In this document: piece after piece, positions 42,981 through 52,028 of the stretch
Position numbering within the stretch: the first letter of the stretch is position 1
Layout: each line of letters begins with the position of its first letter
Source: JANXQE01 sp035651635
GTDB taxonomy: Bacteria; Verrucomicrobiota; Verrucomicrobiia; Limisphaerales; UBA8199
Assembly: GCA_035651635.1 (NCBI GenBank)
Contig: DASRFK010000138.1
Location: 1 to 52,145 of the forward strand
Direction: 5' to 3'
Length of the DNA stretch: 52,145 nucleotides
Notes under the pieces: generated by a model
The model's database searches: none
The model's input: the letters and a program-made list of their open reading frames with translations, nothing else
Told to the model about the DNA's origin: nothing
Position numbers and translations under genes: made by a program

Positions 42981-43209
42981 AATCGGCGCGCGGTCATTCT
43001 GCCGGCAGCAATTTCCGAACATCGGCTGACTCCAGACCCTTTCCTCCGCCTAACCCGGTTCGCGGATCTCTGCGGACCGCAGGTCCGCGCGCCGGCGCGC
43101 GGGCATTCTTGCCCCCAGCAATGTCCGAACACAACTGACACCCGACCGGTTCCCTTCGCCTCAGATTCGGCATGTGGATCTCTGCGGATTCGAAATCCGC
43201 TCGCCGGCC
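42981..43209. repeat. Two ~110-bp tandem repeat units with hairpins
   Basis: Unit 1 (about 42981-43090) and unit 2 (about 43091-43209) share the order GGCGCGCGG(T/G)CATTCT, CAGCAAT(T/G)TCCGAACA, a CTGAC(T/A)CC stretch, GGATCTCTGCGGA and a closing GCCGGC. Each ends with a hairpin: GCGGACC-GCA-GGTCCGC (43072-43088) and GCGGATT-CGA-AATCCGC (43184-43200). The stem bases change on both sides together. The repeat fills the gap between the HIT gene and the antiporter. A related inverted copy is at 28188-28306. Confidence 0.75.
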
Positions 43210-43218
43210 TTTGAAATC

Positions 43219-44493
43219 TCAAGGCAACACTTCCGCCGGAGCGGTGTCGAGGGCGCCGCTTTTGCGGGCATGGCGGCCATAGACCCACTCAAAGACCGGA
43301 GAAGTCATCAGCGTGGTGACGATGGCCATGAGCACCATGATCGAGAACAGGGCCGGCTGGATGACCCCCTTCTGCAGACCGATGTTGATTATGATCAACT
43401 CCATCAATCCGCGCGAGTTCATCAGCGTGCCTACGGCGAGCGCCGTCCGGTTGTCCTCGCCATTGACTCGGGCGGCCGCCCAGCATGCTCCCCCTTTGCC
43501 GAGGCAAGCCGCGGCGATCACTGCCGCGGCGATCAGCAGAAGTTGCGCGCTGTTGACCATATCCAGACGAGTGTTGAGACCTGAGAAAGTGAAGAACATC
43601 GGCAATAGAAACACCACCGCGAATGGTTCCAATTGTTTTTGGAGCTCGCGCGCAAAGAACCCTCGTGGCATCGCAATGCCGAGCAGAAACCCGCCAAACA
43701 CCGCGTGAATGCCGATGCCGTCGGTTATCCACACGGCAACCATGAAAAACATCAGGGTCAGGGCTAAGATCGAGTTAGTGATTTGGCCGGCGCGTTGGGT
43801 CGCGTTGCTGAACCAAGTGAGCAATTTGCGACCGATCGTAAGGACCAGCAGCGCGTAGAGGGTCCCCCCACCAATAGCCTTGACCGCGACCATCGGGCCG
43901 GCCCCAAAACTGGCCAGCACAATGGCCAGCACGCACCACGCGCCCGCGTCACCGATCGCCCCAGCCGCCAGCGCTAGCGTCCCCAACGACGTGCCCGTCA
44001 ATCCTCTTTCATAAATGATTCGGGCCAGCATTGGAAAGGCGGTGATCGACATCGCCGCCCCCAAAAACAGCATCGCCTCAAACAAAGTGGCACGTTCAGA
44101 GAACAAACCCGGGACCTTCACCAGCCCGATCGCCAAAACCGCGCCGAGCACAAATGGCGCGGCCATTCCGGCAAATGAAACCGTAGCCGCACTGCGGGCC
44201 CGGCTCCGGAACGTCGCAACGTCGAACTCGACCCCCACCAGAAACATGTACAAGCCGACTCCGAGTTGGGCCCCGACATAGAGCACTTTGAGCGACTCTT
44301 TAGGAAATAACGTTTGCTGGAGGCCAGGTGCGAGCAGCCCGAGCAGGGAAGGACCCAAAAACACCCCCGCGATCATTTCGCCAACTACCTGTGGTTGGCC
44401 GAGTCGCCGCGCCAGCGCCCCCACCACCCGGCAAGCCAGGAGGATCACAAACATCTGCAAGAAGAACGCTGTTGAAAGTTGAGCGCTAGTCAT
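43219..44493 (-). CDS. Cation:proton antiporter (CPA2, KefB/NapA-like)
   Basis: A 424-residue protein with about twelve membrane segments. The N-terminal GQPQVVGEMIAGVFLGPSLLG and the central VGLYMFLVGVEFDV, GAAMSITAFPMLARII and GAIGDAGAWCVLAI blocks are typical of the CPA2 exchanger core; GDAGAW holds an Asp in the ion-site region. No C-terminal TrkA-N domain is attached, unlike KefB/KefC. It likely exchanges Na+ or K+ for H+ at the inner membrane. Confidence 0.88.
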   Translation of the reverse strand: MTSAQLSTAFFLQMFVILLACRVVGALARRLGQPQVVGEMIAGVFLGPSLLGLLAPGLQQTLFPKESLKVLYVGAQLGVGLYMFLVGVEFDVATFRSRARSAATVSFAGMAAPFVLGAVLAIGLVKVPGLFSERATLFEAMLFLGAAMSITAFPMLARIIYERGLTGTSLGTLALAAGAIGDAGAWCVLAIVLASFGAGPMVAVKAIGGGTLYALLVLTIGRKLLTWFSNATQRAGQITNSILALTLMFFMVAVWITDGIGIHAVFGGFLLGIAMPRGFFARELQKQLEPFAVVFLLPMFFTFSGLNTRLDMVNSAQLLLIAAAVIAAACLGKGGACWAAARVNGEDNRTALAVGTLMNSRGLMELIIINIGLQKGVIQPALFSIMVLMAIVTTLMTSPVFEWVYGRHARKSGALDTAPAEVLP

Positions 44494-44945
44494 GCGCAGT
44501 TGGGCGGCGACATGGCCAGTTCAGTTGACCATCGACCACAGGGACGGGCCCGGAAACCTTACCGGAAGAACGCGTGTTAGCTGGTAAACAATATGCGAGG
44601 AAGCTCCGCCACAGGCTTGGCTTGTGCAAGCCAAAAAACGGTGAGCGCAGCCGCCCCAACAGCGCGTCCGAACTTATCCCCATCTGTGGTCGCCCTGAAT
44701 CTGCGGGATTGATTCGGCTTTCAAATCGCACTTCGACGGCACGCTAACGGCTATGCGTGCGCGGATGGCGGCGGGTGCATCCCCTGCCCGAAAGTGGTTT
44801 GCCAGCAATTTGCGTTTTGGCCCACCAAAAGCTATTTTGACGGGCGCATTCGGCGACCGATTTGAGCCCCAACACAATGGGGGCTGCAGGTCTCCAAACC
44901 ACTACAAATTGTGGTTTTTGCCCTTGCTCAGCCTCAAATAAGAGA
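44494..44945. other. Intergenic region upstream of gyrB
   Basis: No gene is supported. It contains a hairpin TTGGCTTG-TG-CAAGCCAA at about 44618-44635 followed by a run of A, and at 44679-44707 a copy of a dispersed repeat, CCATCTGTGGTCGCCCTGA then ATCTGCGGG, also found twice at 51085-51280. Confidence 0.55.
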
Positions 44946-44974
44946 TTGTGTCGGGAGCGGATTTTTTCTATTAT
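44946..44974 (+). promoter_or_regulatory. Candidate gyrB promoter
   Basis: TTGTGT (44946-44951) and TATTAT (44969-44974) are exactly 17 bases apart, giving a start near 44981 and a ~40-base leader to the ATG at 45021. It is among the best sigma70-like matches in the window. Confidence 0.55.
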
Positions 44975-45020
44975 TTTTCGACGGAAAACGGGCGGTAAAA
45001 TGCCGATCCGTATTTGTTTT

Positions 45021-47534
45021 ATGCCTGAGGAAAACGTGCTCGAAGCCGAAGAAAACTCTAAACCAGCCCCAGATGCGCTGGAGAAATACGACGCATCTAA
45101 AATTGATAAATTGGAAGGGTTGGAAGCCGTGCGCAAACGGCCGGGCATGTATATCGGTGACCCGGACGAGCGTGGGTTGCATCATTGTGTGTTTGAGGTA
45201 CTGGACAATTCCATCGATGAGCATCTGGCCGGCTACTGCAGCAAGATTGAGGTCACGATCCATGTGGACGGTTCGGTGTCGATTCGTGACAACGGCCGGG
45301 GCATTCCGGTCGACATGCATCCCAAGTGGAATATGCCGGCCGTTGAGCTGGTGTTGACGAATTTGCACGCCGGCGGGAAGTTTGGCCAGGGCGCGTATAA
45401 GTATTCAGGCGGTCTGCACGGCGTGGGCGCCAAGTGCGTTAATGCCTTGTCCGACTGGTTTAAAGTCGAGGTTTCACGCGATGGCAAGGTCTATGCCATG
45501 CAATTTGCGCGTGGGGTGACTACCGAGAAACTGCAGGTCATCGGCAAATCCAAGGGCACCGGCACGCTCATCACGTTCAAGCCCGATGCGACTATTTTCA
45601 CCATCACGACGGAGTTTAAGTTCGAGATCCTGGCCAATCGTTTGCGCGAGCTGGCCTTCCTGAACCCGGGAATTGAGATTGTCCTGACCGACGACCGGAG
45701 CGAAAAATCCGAGCGCTTTTATTACAAGGAAGGCATAGAAGAGTTTGTGAAGCAGCTCGGGCGGAACAAGCAGGTGCTGCACCCGAAGCCCATCGTGATC
45801 AGCCGCCAAAAGGACGAGGTGTTCGTGGACTGCGTCATGCAGTACACCGACAGCTACAACGACCAAATTCTTTGTTTTGCCAACTCGATTCCCAATCCGG
45901 ATGGCGGCACGCATTTGACCGGTTTCCGTTCGGCGCTGACGCGCGCGATCAATCAGTACGCCAAACAAAATAATCTGCTCAAAGAAAAGGATCCGGCCAT
46001 TTCGGGCGACGACGTGCGCGAGGGCCTGGTCTGTGTGTTGAGCGTTAAATTGCCCAACCCGCGCTTCGAGTCACAAACCAAGGTCAAGCTGGTCAATACC
46101 GAAATTGACGGTGTGGTTTCTTCGGTGGTGTATGACGGTTTGATGACCCATTTCGATGCCCACCCACCGGTGGCCAAGAAAGTGATTGAGAAGGGATTGC
46201 TCGCCGCGCGCGCGCGTGAGGCGGCTCGCAAAGCTCGCGAAACCGTTCGAAAGGGAGCGCTGACCGGCGGCGGCCTGCCAGGCAAGCTGGCCGATTGTTC
46301 CGATCGAGACCCGGCCAACACCGAGCTGTATATCGTCGAGGGTGACTCCGCAGGTGGTTCCGCCAAGCAAGGACGCGACCGCAAATTCCAAGCCATCCTG
46401 CCGATTCGCGGCAAGTTGATCAACGTCGAGAAAGCCCGCCTGGATAAGGTGCTTCAAAACAACGAAATTCGAACGATGATTACTGCCGTCGGCACCGGCA
46501 TCGGTGATGGCGACAGCGAAGGGGCGTTCAACCTGGAGAAGCTCCGCTACCACAAGATTATTATCATGACCGATGCCGACGTGGACGGCTCACACATCCG
46601 CACGTTGCTGCTGACGTTCTTTTATCGGCAAATGCCGGAACTGGTGAAACGCGGTTTTGTTTACATCGCCCAGCCTCCGCTTTACCAAATTGCCCGCAAG
46701 AAACGTGTCGAGTACGTCGACGATGATGCTCAATTGAACCGGATCCTAATCCAATTGGGCACCGAAGAAGTAGCGTTACGCAATGTGGCCGACGAGAAAG
46801 AACTCTCGGAAAAGCATCTGAGCGAGATTCTCGAATTGCTGGAGGCGCTCGACAAGTATGCCAATGGTCTGCGGCGCAAAGGCGGAGACTTCGCGGTCTA
46901 CCTCGAGCATCGGGATCCTGCCTCGAATGAATGGCCGCAGCACCTGGTCAAGGTGCGCCAGGGCAACGAAGAGAGCGTGCATTACTTTCACGACAACGAA
47001 GATTTGGCGCGGTTCGCGGAAGAGAATCCCGACCTGGATCTCGGCCTTTCCGGCGATGAAGAAAGCGACACGGCGATTGTGGAACGCAGCAAGAATGGGT
47101 CGACTCGTCGTGGGCGGCACGAAGAACTGTATGAACGCCACGCGATTAAGGATCTGATCGAGAAATTAGCGCAAAAAGGGTTCAAAATGGAGCATTACTC
47201 AGCCCAGGATAAGCCGCTCTTCGAAATCATCGAAGGCGAAGGTGACAAACAGCAAGTGCGCCCGTTGTTTTCAATTCCGGAAATTTTGTCCGCCGTAAAA
47301 GAAGTTGGCCGCCGCGGGCTTTCAGTGAAGCGGTTCAAAGGGCTGGGTGAAATGAATCCCAAAGAACTGTTTGAAACCACCATGAACCCGTCCCGCCGCA
47401 AACTCCTGCGCGTCGATTTGACCGATGCCGTCGAAGCGGAGGAAATGTTTACCAAGCTCATGGGAGAGGAAGTCGAGCCGCGGCGCCAGTTCATCGAAGA
47501 CAACGCTCTGAACGTCCGTAACCTGGACATCTAA
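45021..47534 (+). CDS. gyrB: DNA gyrase subunit B
   Basis: An 837-residue ATPase subunit of gyrase. The GHKL ATPase region shows FEVLDNSIDEHLAGYC (catalytic Glu59), DNGRGIPVD and YSGGLHGVGAKCVNALS. The TOPRIM domain has EGDSAGGSAKQGRDRK and DADVDGSHIRTLLL. A large insert (about residues 560-730) after TOPRIM explains the length, as in E. coli-type GyrB. The C-terminus RRQFIEDNALNVRNLDI is canonical. I prefer ATG 45021; ATG 45000 adds seven residues. No Shine-Dalgarno site is evident. gyrA follows after 74 bases. Confidence 0.95.
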   Translation: MPEENVLEAEENSKPAPDALEKYDASKIDKLEGLEAVRKRPGMYIGDPDERGLHHCVFEVLDNSIDEHLAGYCSKIEVTIHVDGSVSIRDNGRGIPVDMHPKWNMPAVELVLTNLHAGGKFGQGAYKYSGGLHGVGAKCVNALSDWFKVEVSRDGKVYAMQFARGVTTEKLQVIGKSKGTGTLITFKPDATIFTITTEFKFEILANRLRELAFLNPGIEIVLTDDRSEKSERFYYKEGIEEFVKQLGRNKQVLHPKPIVISRQKDEVFVDCVMQYTDSYNDQILCFANSIPNPDGGTHLTGFRSALTRAINQYAKQNNLLKEKDPAISGDDVREGLVCVLSVKLPNPRFESQTKVKLVNTEIDGVVSSVVYDGLMTHFDAHPPVAKKVIEKGLLAARAREAARKARETVRKGALTGGGLPGKLADCSDRDPANTELYIVEGDSAGGSAKQGRDRKFQAILPIRGKLINVEKARLDKVLQNNEIRTMITAVGTGIGDGDSEGAFNLEKLRYHKIIIMTDADVDGSHIRTLLLTFFYRQMPELVKRGFVYIAQPPLYQIARKKRVEYVDDDAQLNRILIQLGTEEVALRNVADEKELSEKHLSEILELLEALDKYANGLRRKGGDFAVYLEHRDPASNEWPQHLVKVRQGNEESVHYFHDNEDLARFAEENPDLDLGLSGDEESDTAIVERSKNGSTRRGRHEELYERHAIKDLIEKLAQKGFKMEHYSAQDKPLFEIIEGEGDKQQVRPLFSIPEILSAVKEVGRRGLSVKRFKGLGEMNPKELFETTMNPSRRKLLRVDLTDAVEAEEMFTKLMGEEVEPRRQFIEDNALNVRNLDI

Positions 47535-47608
47535 CCTGCAGCGGCAGCCACAGTGAGTCCGGGCGGCGCCACCTGGGCCACCTCCGGCACCAAGTCTGAG
47601 TTTTCTAT

Positions 47609-50263
47609 ATGCCCGACACCGAAGAACCAAATGAGCCGCAGTCAAGCGGCACTCCGTTATTTGCTCCGAACGAAAAGATCGCCAAGATCAACGTCGCCGA
47701 CGAGATCAAGAACTCGTTTCTTGATTATTCGATGTCGGTGATCATCTCGCGCGCGTTACCCGATGTGCGCGACGGGCTCAAGCCTTCCCAGCGGCGGATT
47801 CTTTACGCGATGCATGAGCTGGGGCTTTACGCGCCGAAGAAGCACATGAAATGTGCGAAAATTTGCGGCGATACCTCCGGTAATTACCATCCGCACGGCG
47901 AAGCGGTGATCTATCCTACCCTCGTCCACATGGCGCAGCCCTGGGCGATGCGCGAACGCCTGGTTGACTCACAAGGAAACTTTGGCTCGGTCGAAGGAGA
48001 TCCGCCCGCGGCCATGCGGTATACCGAAGCGCGCCTGTCGCCCCTGGGCGGCACGCTGATGCAGGACATGGACAAGGACACAGTCGACTTTGTCGCGAAC
48101 TACGACGAGCGCCTGACCGAGCCCACGGTCTTTCCGGCGGCTTTCCCCAACCTTTTGGTCAATGGCGGCACCGGCATTGCCGTCGGCATGGCGACGAACA
48201 TCCCACCTCATAACCTGGGTGAAATCATCGACGGCATCGGCGCTCAGATCGACAACCCTCAGATCTCCCTCAAAGAGTTAATGAAGTTCGTCAAAGGCCC
48301 GGATTTCCCCACCGGTTGCATGGTGTGCGGTCTGGAAGGCGTGCGGAACTATTTCAGTAGCGGGCGCGGGAGTCTGAAGGTGCGCGGGAAGGTCGGCCTG
48401 GAAGAACTCAAAGGCGGGCGCGAGCAGATCATCATCACGGAGATCCCCTATAACGTAAACCGGGCCGTGCTGGTCGAGCGGATCGCCGAACTGGTGAATG
48501 AAAAGATCATCACGGATATCACCGCGGTGCGGGATGAATCGGATGAAAACACGCGGGTGGTGATCGAGATCAAACGTGACGCCATCGCCAAGGTGGTCAT
48601 CAACAATCTTTACAAGCACACGGCACTCGAATCGAGCTTTGCCGTCAATGCCCTGGCGATCGATCACGGCCGGCCCAAGACGCTCGGGCTCAAGGAACTG
48701 ATCAATTGCTACATCGAACATCGGCGCGAAGTCATTATTCGCCGGACCAGGTTCGAGTTGCGCAAAGCCGAGGAACGCGCAGAGGCACTCGAAGGCTACC
48801 TGATTGCATTGTCCAACCTGGACGAATTCATCCGGATCATCCGCAGTTCGGCCACGCGCGAGGAAGCCCGGATCAAGCTGCTGGCGTTCGACTTTACCCG
48901 CGCCCAAATCGAGCACCTGGGCATTTTAATCCGCAATGAAGCCCGCTTGACGAACGGGCGCTACTCGTTCAGCGAGGCGCAGGCGAATGCGATTCTCGAG
49001 TTGCGTTTGTACCAATTGACCGGCCTGGAGATTGACAAGGTCCGAGCTGAGTACCGTGAACTGCTGGAAAAGATTAAAGATCTGCTGGATATCCTGGCCA
49101 AGGAATCGCGCGTGCTGGCGATCATAAAAGGCGAACTCCTCGCCATTAAAGAAAAGTATGCCACCCCCCGAATGACGGAACTGGTGCCGGACGAAGGAGA
49201 AATCGCCATCGAAGATTTGATCGCGAACGAGGGCGTTATTATTACCCTCACGCACACCGGCCTGATCAAACGGACCAACGTCAGCTCTTATCGGTCGCAG
49301 CGCCGCGGCGGCAAAGGAGTCATTGGCATGGCCACGCGTGAAGGCGCCACCGAGCAGGACCAGGATTTCATCGAGCATCTCTTTACGGCCAGCACGCATG
49401 ATTACCTGATGTTCTTTACCAACCAGGGCCGGGCTTATGTCGAACGGGTGCACGAGATCCCGGACATGGGCCGCGCCTCAAAGGGCCGCAGCATCGCCAA
49501 TATTCTGGAGCTTAAACAGGGGGAGACCATCACCGCTTTAATTCGGATCGTTTCCCGCACCGGGCCGAACAAGGAGGACACCACCTGGCAACAGGAAGGC
49601 TTTCTGTTCTTTGCAACCCGCCAGGGCACCGTCAAAAAGACCTCGATTGCGGAATTTGCCAATGTCCGCAAAGGCGGCCTCATCGCGATCAATATTGAAC
49701 CTGGCGACACTCTGATGGATGTGAAGCTCACCTCCGGGCAGGACCAGGTCGTCCTGATCACCCGCGAGGGAATGAGCATCCGATTTTCGGAAGAAGATGT
49801 TCGCTCGATGGGCCGCCCTGCGGCCGGTGTGCGCGGTATCAGCCTCGAACCGAACGATGCCGTGGTCGCCCTGGCGGTCGTCGTGCGCGACGCGACCCTG
49901 CTGGTCGCAGGCGAAAACGGTATCGGCAAGCGCACCCCTTTCGACATGGTGAACGAAGACGGGACCGTCGAACCCGTCTATCGTCTTCAGAGCCGGGGTG
50001 GCAAGGGGATCATCACCATGCAGACAAACGAGCGGACCGGTGGCATAGTCGGGGCTCTGAGCGTTCGCGAAGCCGATGAAATTATGCTGATTACCACCGG
50101 CGGCCAAATGGTCCGAATCTTTGTTAAAGGCATCCGGGAGGCGGGACGCAACACTCAGGGAGTGAAATTGATCGATTTACAGCCGGGTGACAAACTGCAG
50201 GCCATTGCTCCGGTCATCAGCGAACAACAAGAAGACGCGGCCGTCGAGCAGGAAGGCAAGTAA
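47609..50263 (+). CDS. gyrA: DNA gyrase subunit A
   Basis: An 884-residue breakage-reunion subunit. The catalytic Tyr is Y138 in AAMRYTEARL. The gyrase-specific GyrA box QRRGGKG is present, followed by the six-bladed C-terminal propeller, so this is gyrase rather than topoisomerase IV. In the quinolone region the sequence is HPHGEAVIYPTLVHMAQP: the positions equal to E. coli Ser83 and Asp87 are Ala99 and Pro103. It is probably co-transcribed with gyrB and ends in an Asp/Glu/Gln-rich tail. Confidence 0.95.
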   Translation: MPDTEEPNEPQSSGTPLFAPNEKIAKINVADEIKNSFLDYSMSVIISRALPDVRDGLKPSQRRILYAMHELGLYAPKKHMKCAKICGDTSGNYHPHGEAVIYPTLVHMAQPWAMRERLVDSQGNFGSVEGDPPAAMRYTEARLSPLGGTLMQDMDKDTVDFVANYDERLTEPTVFPAAFPNLLVNGGTGIAVGMATNIPPHNLGEIIDGIGAQIDNPQISLKELMKFVKGPDFPTGCMVCGLEGVRNYFSSGRGSLKVRGKVGLEELKGGREQIIITEIPYNVNRAVLVERIAELVNEKIITDITAVRDESDENTRVVIEIKRDAIAKVVINNLYKHTALESSFAVNALAIDHGRPKTLGLKELINCYIEHRREVIIRRTRFELRKAEERAEALEGYLIALSNLDEFIRIIRSSATREEARIKLLAFDFTRAQIEHLGILIRNEARLTNGRYSFSEAQANAILELRLYQLTGLEIDKVRAEYRELLEKIKDLLDILAKESRVLAIIKGELLAIKEKYATPRMTELVPDEGEIAIEDLIANEGVIITLTHTGLIKRTNVSSYRSQRRGGKGVIGMATREGATEQDQDFIEHLFTASTHDYLMFFTNQGRAYVERVHEIPDMGRASKGRSIANILELKQGETITALIRIVSRTGPNKEDTTWQQEGFLFFATRQGTVKKTSIAEFANVRKGGLIAINIEPGDTLMDVKLTSGQDQVVLITREGMSIRFSEEDVRSMGRPAAGVRGISLEPNDAVVALAVVVRDATLLVAGENGIGKRTPFDMVNEDGTVEPVYRLQSRGGKGIITMQTNERTGGIVGALSVREADEIMLITTGGQMVRIFVKGIREAGRNTQGVKLIDLQPGDKLQAIAPVISEQQEDAAVEQEGK

Positions 50264-50297
50264 CCGTCAGGGCCTAAGAGCCAGTTTTAGAATCCGG

Positions 50298-50378
50298 TTT
50301 GGAGTCCCGCCTTTAGGCGGTTTTGGCGGCGGGCCGCCTAAAGGCGGGACTCCAAACTAAAGGCGGGACTCCAAACTA
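50298..50378. repeat. Inverted repeat/terminator-like element after gyrA
   Basis: TTTGGAGTCCCGCC and TTTAGGCGG (50298-50320) pair with CCGCCTAAA and GGCGGGACTCCAAA (50334-50356), a ~23-bp stem, followed by a second copy of the right arm (AAAGGCGGGACTCCAAAC, to 50375). It shares the TTTGGAGT edge with the element at 9663-9777. It lies between the convergent gyrA and the next minus-strand gene. Confidence 0.75.
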
Positions 50379-50415
50379 AGGTGCCGACGCCCAAGCCCAG
50401 GTTTTAAGACACACT

Positions 50416-50943
50416 CTAAAGCATAGAAGGCGGAACAGTCGCTCGGTGTAGGATCTTATCCAGCACGCTGGTCACCTGAGTGGCCCGCAGGTTGCACGCT
50501 TCGATTGTCTCCGGAACGCTGTAGCACAGACTTGGCGGAACGCTGGTCAAGTAATCGAGTCCGCTTTGATGAGCCAGTTTACGCAGATACTGCTGAGTCG
50601 CTGCCGCTTCAGCCCGCAACGGCCCGTCGGTTTCCGCCGATAAACCGACCAGAATGCCCTCCCGATCACTGCGCTGACTCAGCGCCAGCTCGAGCCATCT
50701 CCTCACAAAAGGCTCAATCGTCCCGCCGGACGAGGACGCGATGATAATAATATTCGCATCCTGGACTTTCTGGCGCGCTTGTTGTGCCGGCTCGTTGTCC
50801 CCGAGCGTCTGCCAATCATGCCAGTCCAAATCGAAGCTGGTCTCCGGCCAGAATCTTTGGACCAATCCATCGCAAAACTTGACTGCTGCTTCGCGTGCCG
50901 CAGCATCCTGATATACGGCCAGTACTGCCCACTTCGTTTTCAT
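50416..50943 (-). CDS. Uncharacterised protein, possibly flavodoxin/Rossmann-like
   Basis: A 175-residue soluble protein. It opens with a beta strand (KWAVLAVYQD), then a helix, and a second strand NIIIIASSSGGTIEP with a small-residue loop, reminiscent of a nucleotide- or flavin-binding fold; this is only a visual resemblance. The second half is helical (LRAEAAATQQYLRKLAHQ). Unlike most genes here it has a good Shine-Dalgarno site, AAGGAG seven bases before the ATG at 50943. No family is recognised. Confidence 0.65.
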   Translation of the reverse strand: MKTKWAVLAVYQDAAAREAAVKFCDGLVQRFWPETSFDLDWHDWQTLGDNEPAQQARQKVQDANIIIIASSSGGTIEPFVRRWLELALSQRSDREGILVGLSAETDGPLRAEAAATQQYLRKLAHQSGLDYLTSVPPSLCYSVPETIEACNLRATQVTSVLDKILHRATVPPSML

Positions 50944-51305
50944 TTGCGATCTCCTTACCTAACATCCGCCCGATAGAATGGAATGCAAGCGGAAACTAGG
51001 GTTCCGCCCCACCATGGTAGGAAGAGCCGGCGAGAGGAGGCCTTTCAATGCGCAGTTCATTGGAAAGCCCCAGATTTCGGGTTTCCCATCTGCGGTCGCC
51101 CCGAATCTGCGGGAGGTTCAAGGAAAGCCTTCTTTTGCGCATGCAGATGTATTGCGACCATGAACCCAAACTGCGCTGCGAAAGCTCCACCCTCTCCTGG
51201 GGGAGAAGGACTGGCTTTTGCCGTTTGGTTCATGGAAAGAGAGAGCCTCAATCCATCTGCGGTCGCCCTGAATCTGCGGCGAGATTCTCCCCATCTGCGC
51301 TCGGC
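50944..51305. repeat. Repeat-rich intergenic region
   Basis: Two copies of the CCATCTGCGGTCGCCC(C/T)GAA repeat (51085-51113 and 51253-51280) flank a copy of the CCCTCTCC/GGTTCATGG palindrome (51137-51240), in which CCATGAACCCAAAC and GTTTGGTTCATGG form the outer arms around the CTCTCCTGGGGGAGA hairpin. No gene is supported. Confidence 0.65.
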
Positions 51306-52013
51306 TCACGGCGAAAGCCGCTCGATCAGCCAGGTCCGGTCCGGTTTACGGCTGTACCGGAAGCGGTCGTGCAGACGATTGGGGCGACCCTGCCAAAACT
51401 CGAGGCGCATCGGGTCCAGCACGTACCCACCCCAATACGGCGGGCACGGAATATCCTCGCCCGGATAGCGGTCCTCGAATTGCTTCCACCTTGCCTCCAA
51501 TGCCACGCGATCCTTCATCACTTCGCTCTGATCGGAAGCCCAGGCAGCAATCCGGCTGCCCCGCGGCCGCGTGCGGAAGTATGCTTCGGACTCTGCCTGT
51601 GGCACCTTGTTCACCCGGCCGGCGACACACACCTGGCGCTCCTGTTCGGGCCAGTAAAAGACCAGCGCCGCCTCGGGGTTTTCTTTCAATTCATGCCCTT
51701 TGCGGCTGTTATAGTTGGTAAAGAAAATAAATCCACGCTGGTCCAGGCCTTTGAGCAGGACAATGCGTGCGGAGGGCCGGCCCTGGCGATCGGCGGTTGC
51801 CAAGGTCATGGCGTTCAGATCCAGCTGTTCCACGCCGCGAATCATGAAAATCGTTTTGTATAGCCGAATGAGGAAGCTGCGGATCCGTCCGCTCGCCCGG
51901 GCACCGGTTGCCTGATCGAACCAGCGGCGGAATTGGACGATCGCGTCCCCGTCGAGATCGCGTCGCCGCAAACCGGCCAGGTTATATTCTCTTCTGATAT
52001 CCGCGATGGACAT
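51306..52013 (-). CDS. pdxH: Pyridoxamine 5'-phosphate oxidase
   Basis: A 235-residue FMN enzyme making pyridoxal 5'-phosphate. The conserved blocks are REYNLAGLRRRDL, RIVLLKGLDQRGFIFFTNYNSRKG in two parts, ERQVCVAGRV, YFRTRPRGSRIAAWAS, YWGGY and EFWQGRPNRLHDRFRY. The start is ATG 52011-52013 (MSIADIRREYN); the frame upstream runs through heptamer repeats. Compared with E. coli PdxH there is an insertion of about 24 residues (40-63), basic and hydrophobic (RIRSFLIRLYKTIFMIRG), before the first FMN-fold strand. Confidence 0.93.
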   Translation of the reverse strand: MSIADIRREYNLAGLRRRDLDGDAIVQFRRWFDQATGARASGRIRSFLIRLYKTIFMIRGVEQLDLNAMTLATADRQGRPSARIVLLKGLDQRGFIFFTNYNSRKGHELKENPEAALVFYWPEQERQVCVAGRVNKVPQAESEAYFRTRPRGSRIAAWASDQSEVMKDRVALEARWKQFEDRYPGEDIPCPPYWGGYVLDPMRLEFWQGRPNRLHDRFRYSRKPDRTWLIERLSP

Positions 52014-52028
52014 GCCCTGGACTTTATA

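Noticed and set aside
42981..43209. CRISPR array
   Set aside because: There are only two long, imperfect units with no regular short repeats or unique spacers and no cas genes.
48278..48916. Long minus-strand open frame (212 codons) inside gyrA
   Set aside because: GC-rich coding DNA leaves antisense frames open; gyrA on the plus strand is unambiguous.
50983..51468. Plus-strand open frames spanning the repeat region and pdxH
   Set aside because: They read through dispersed repeats and antisense to pdxH; their translations are low-complexity.
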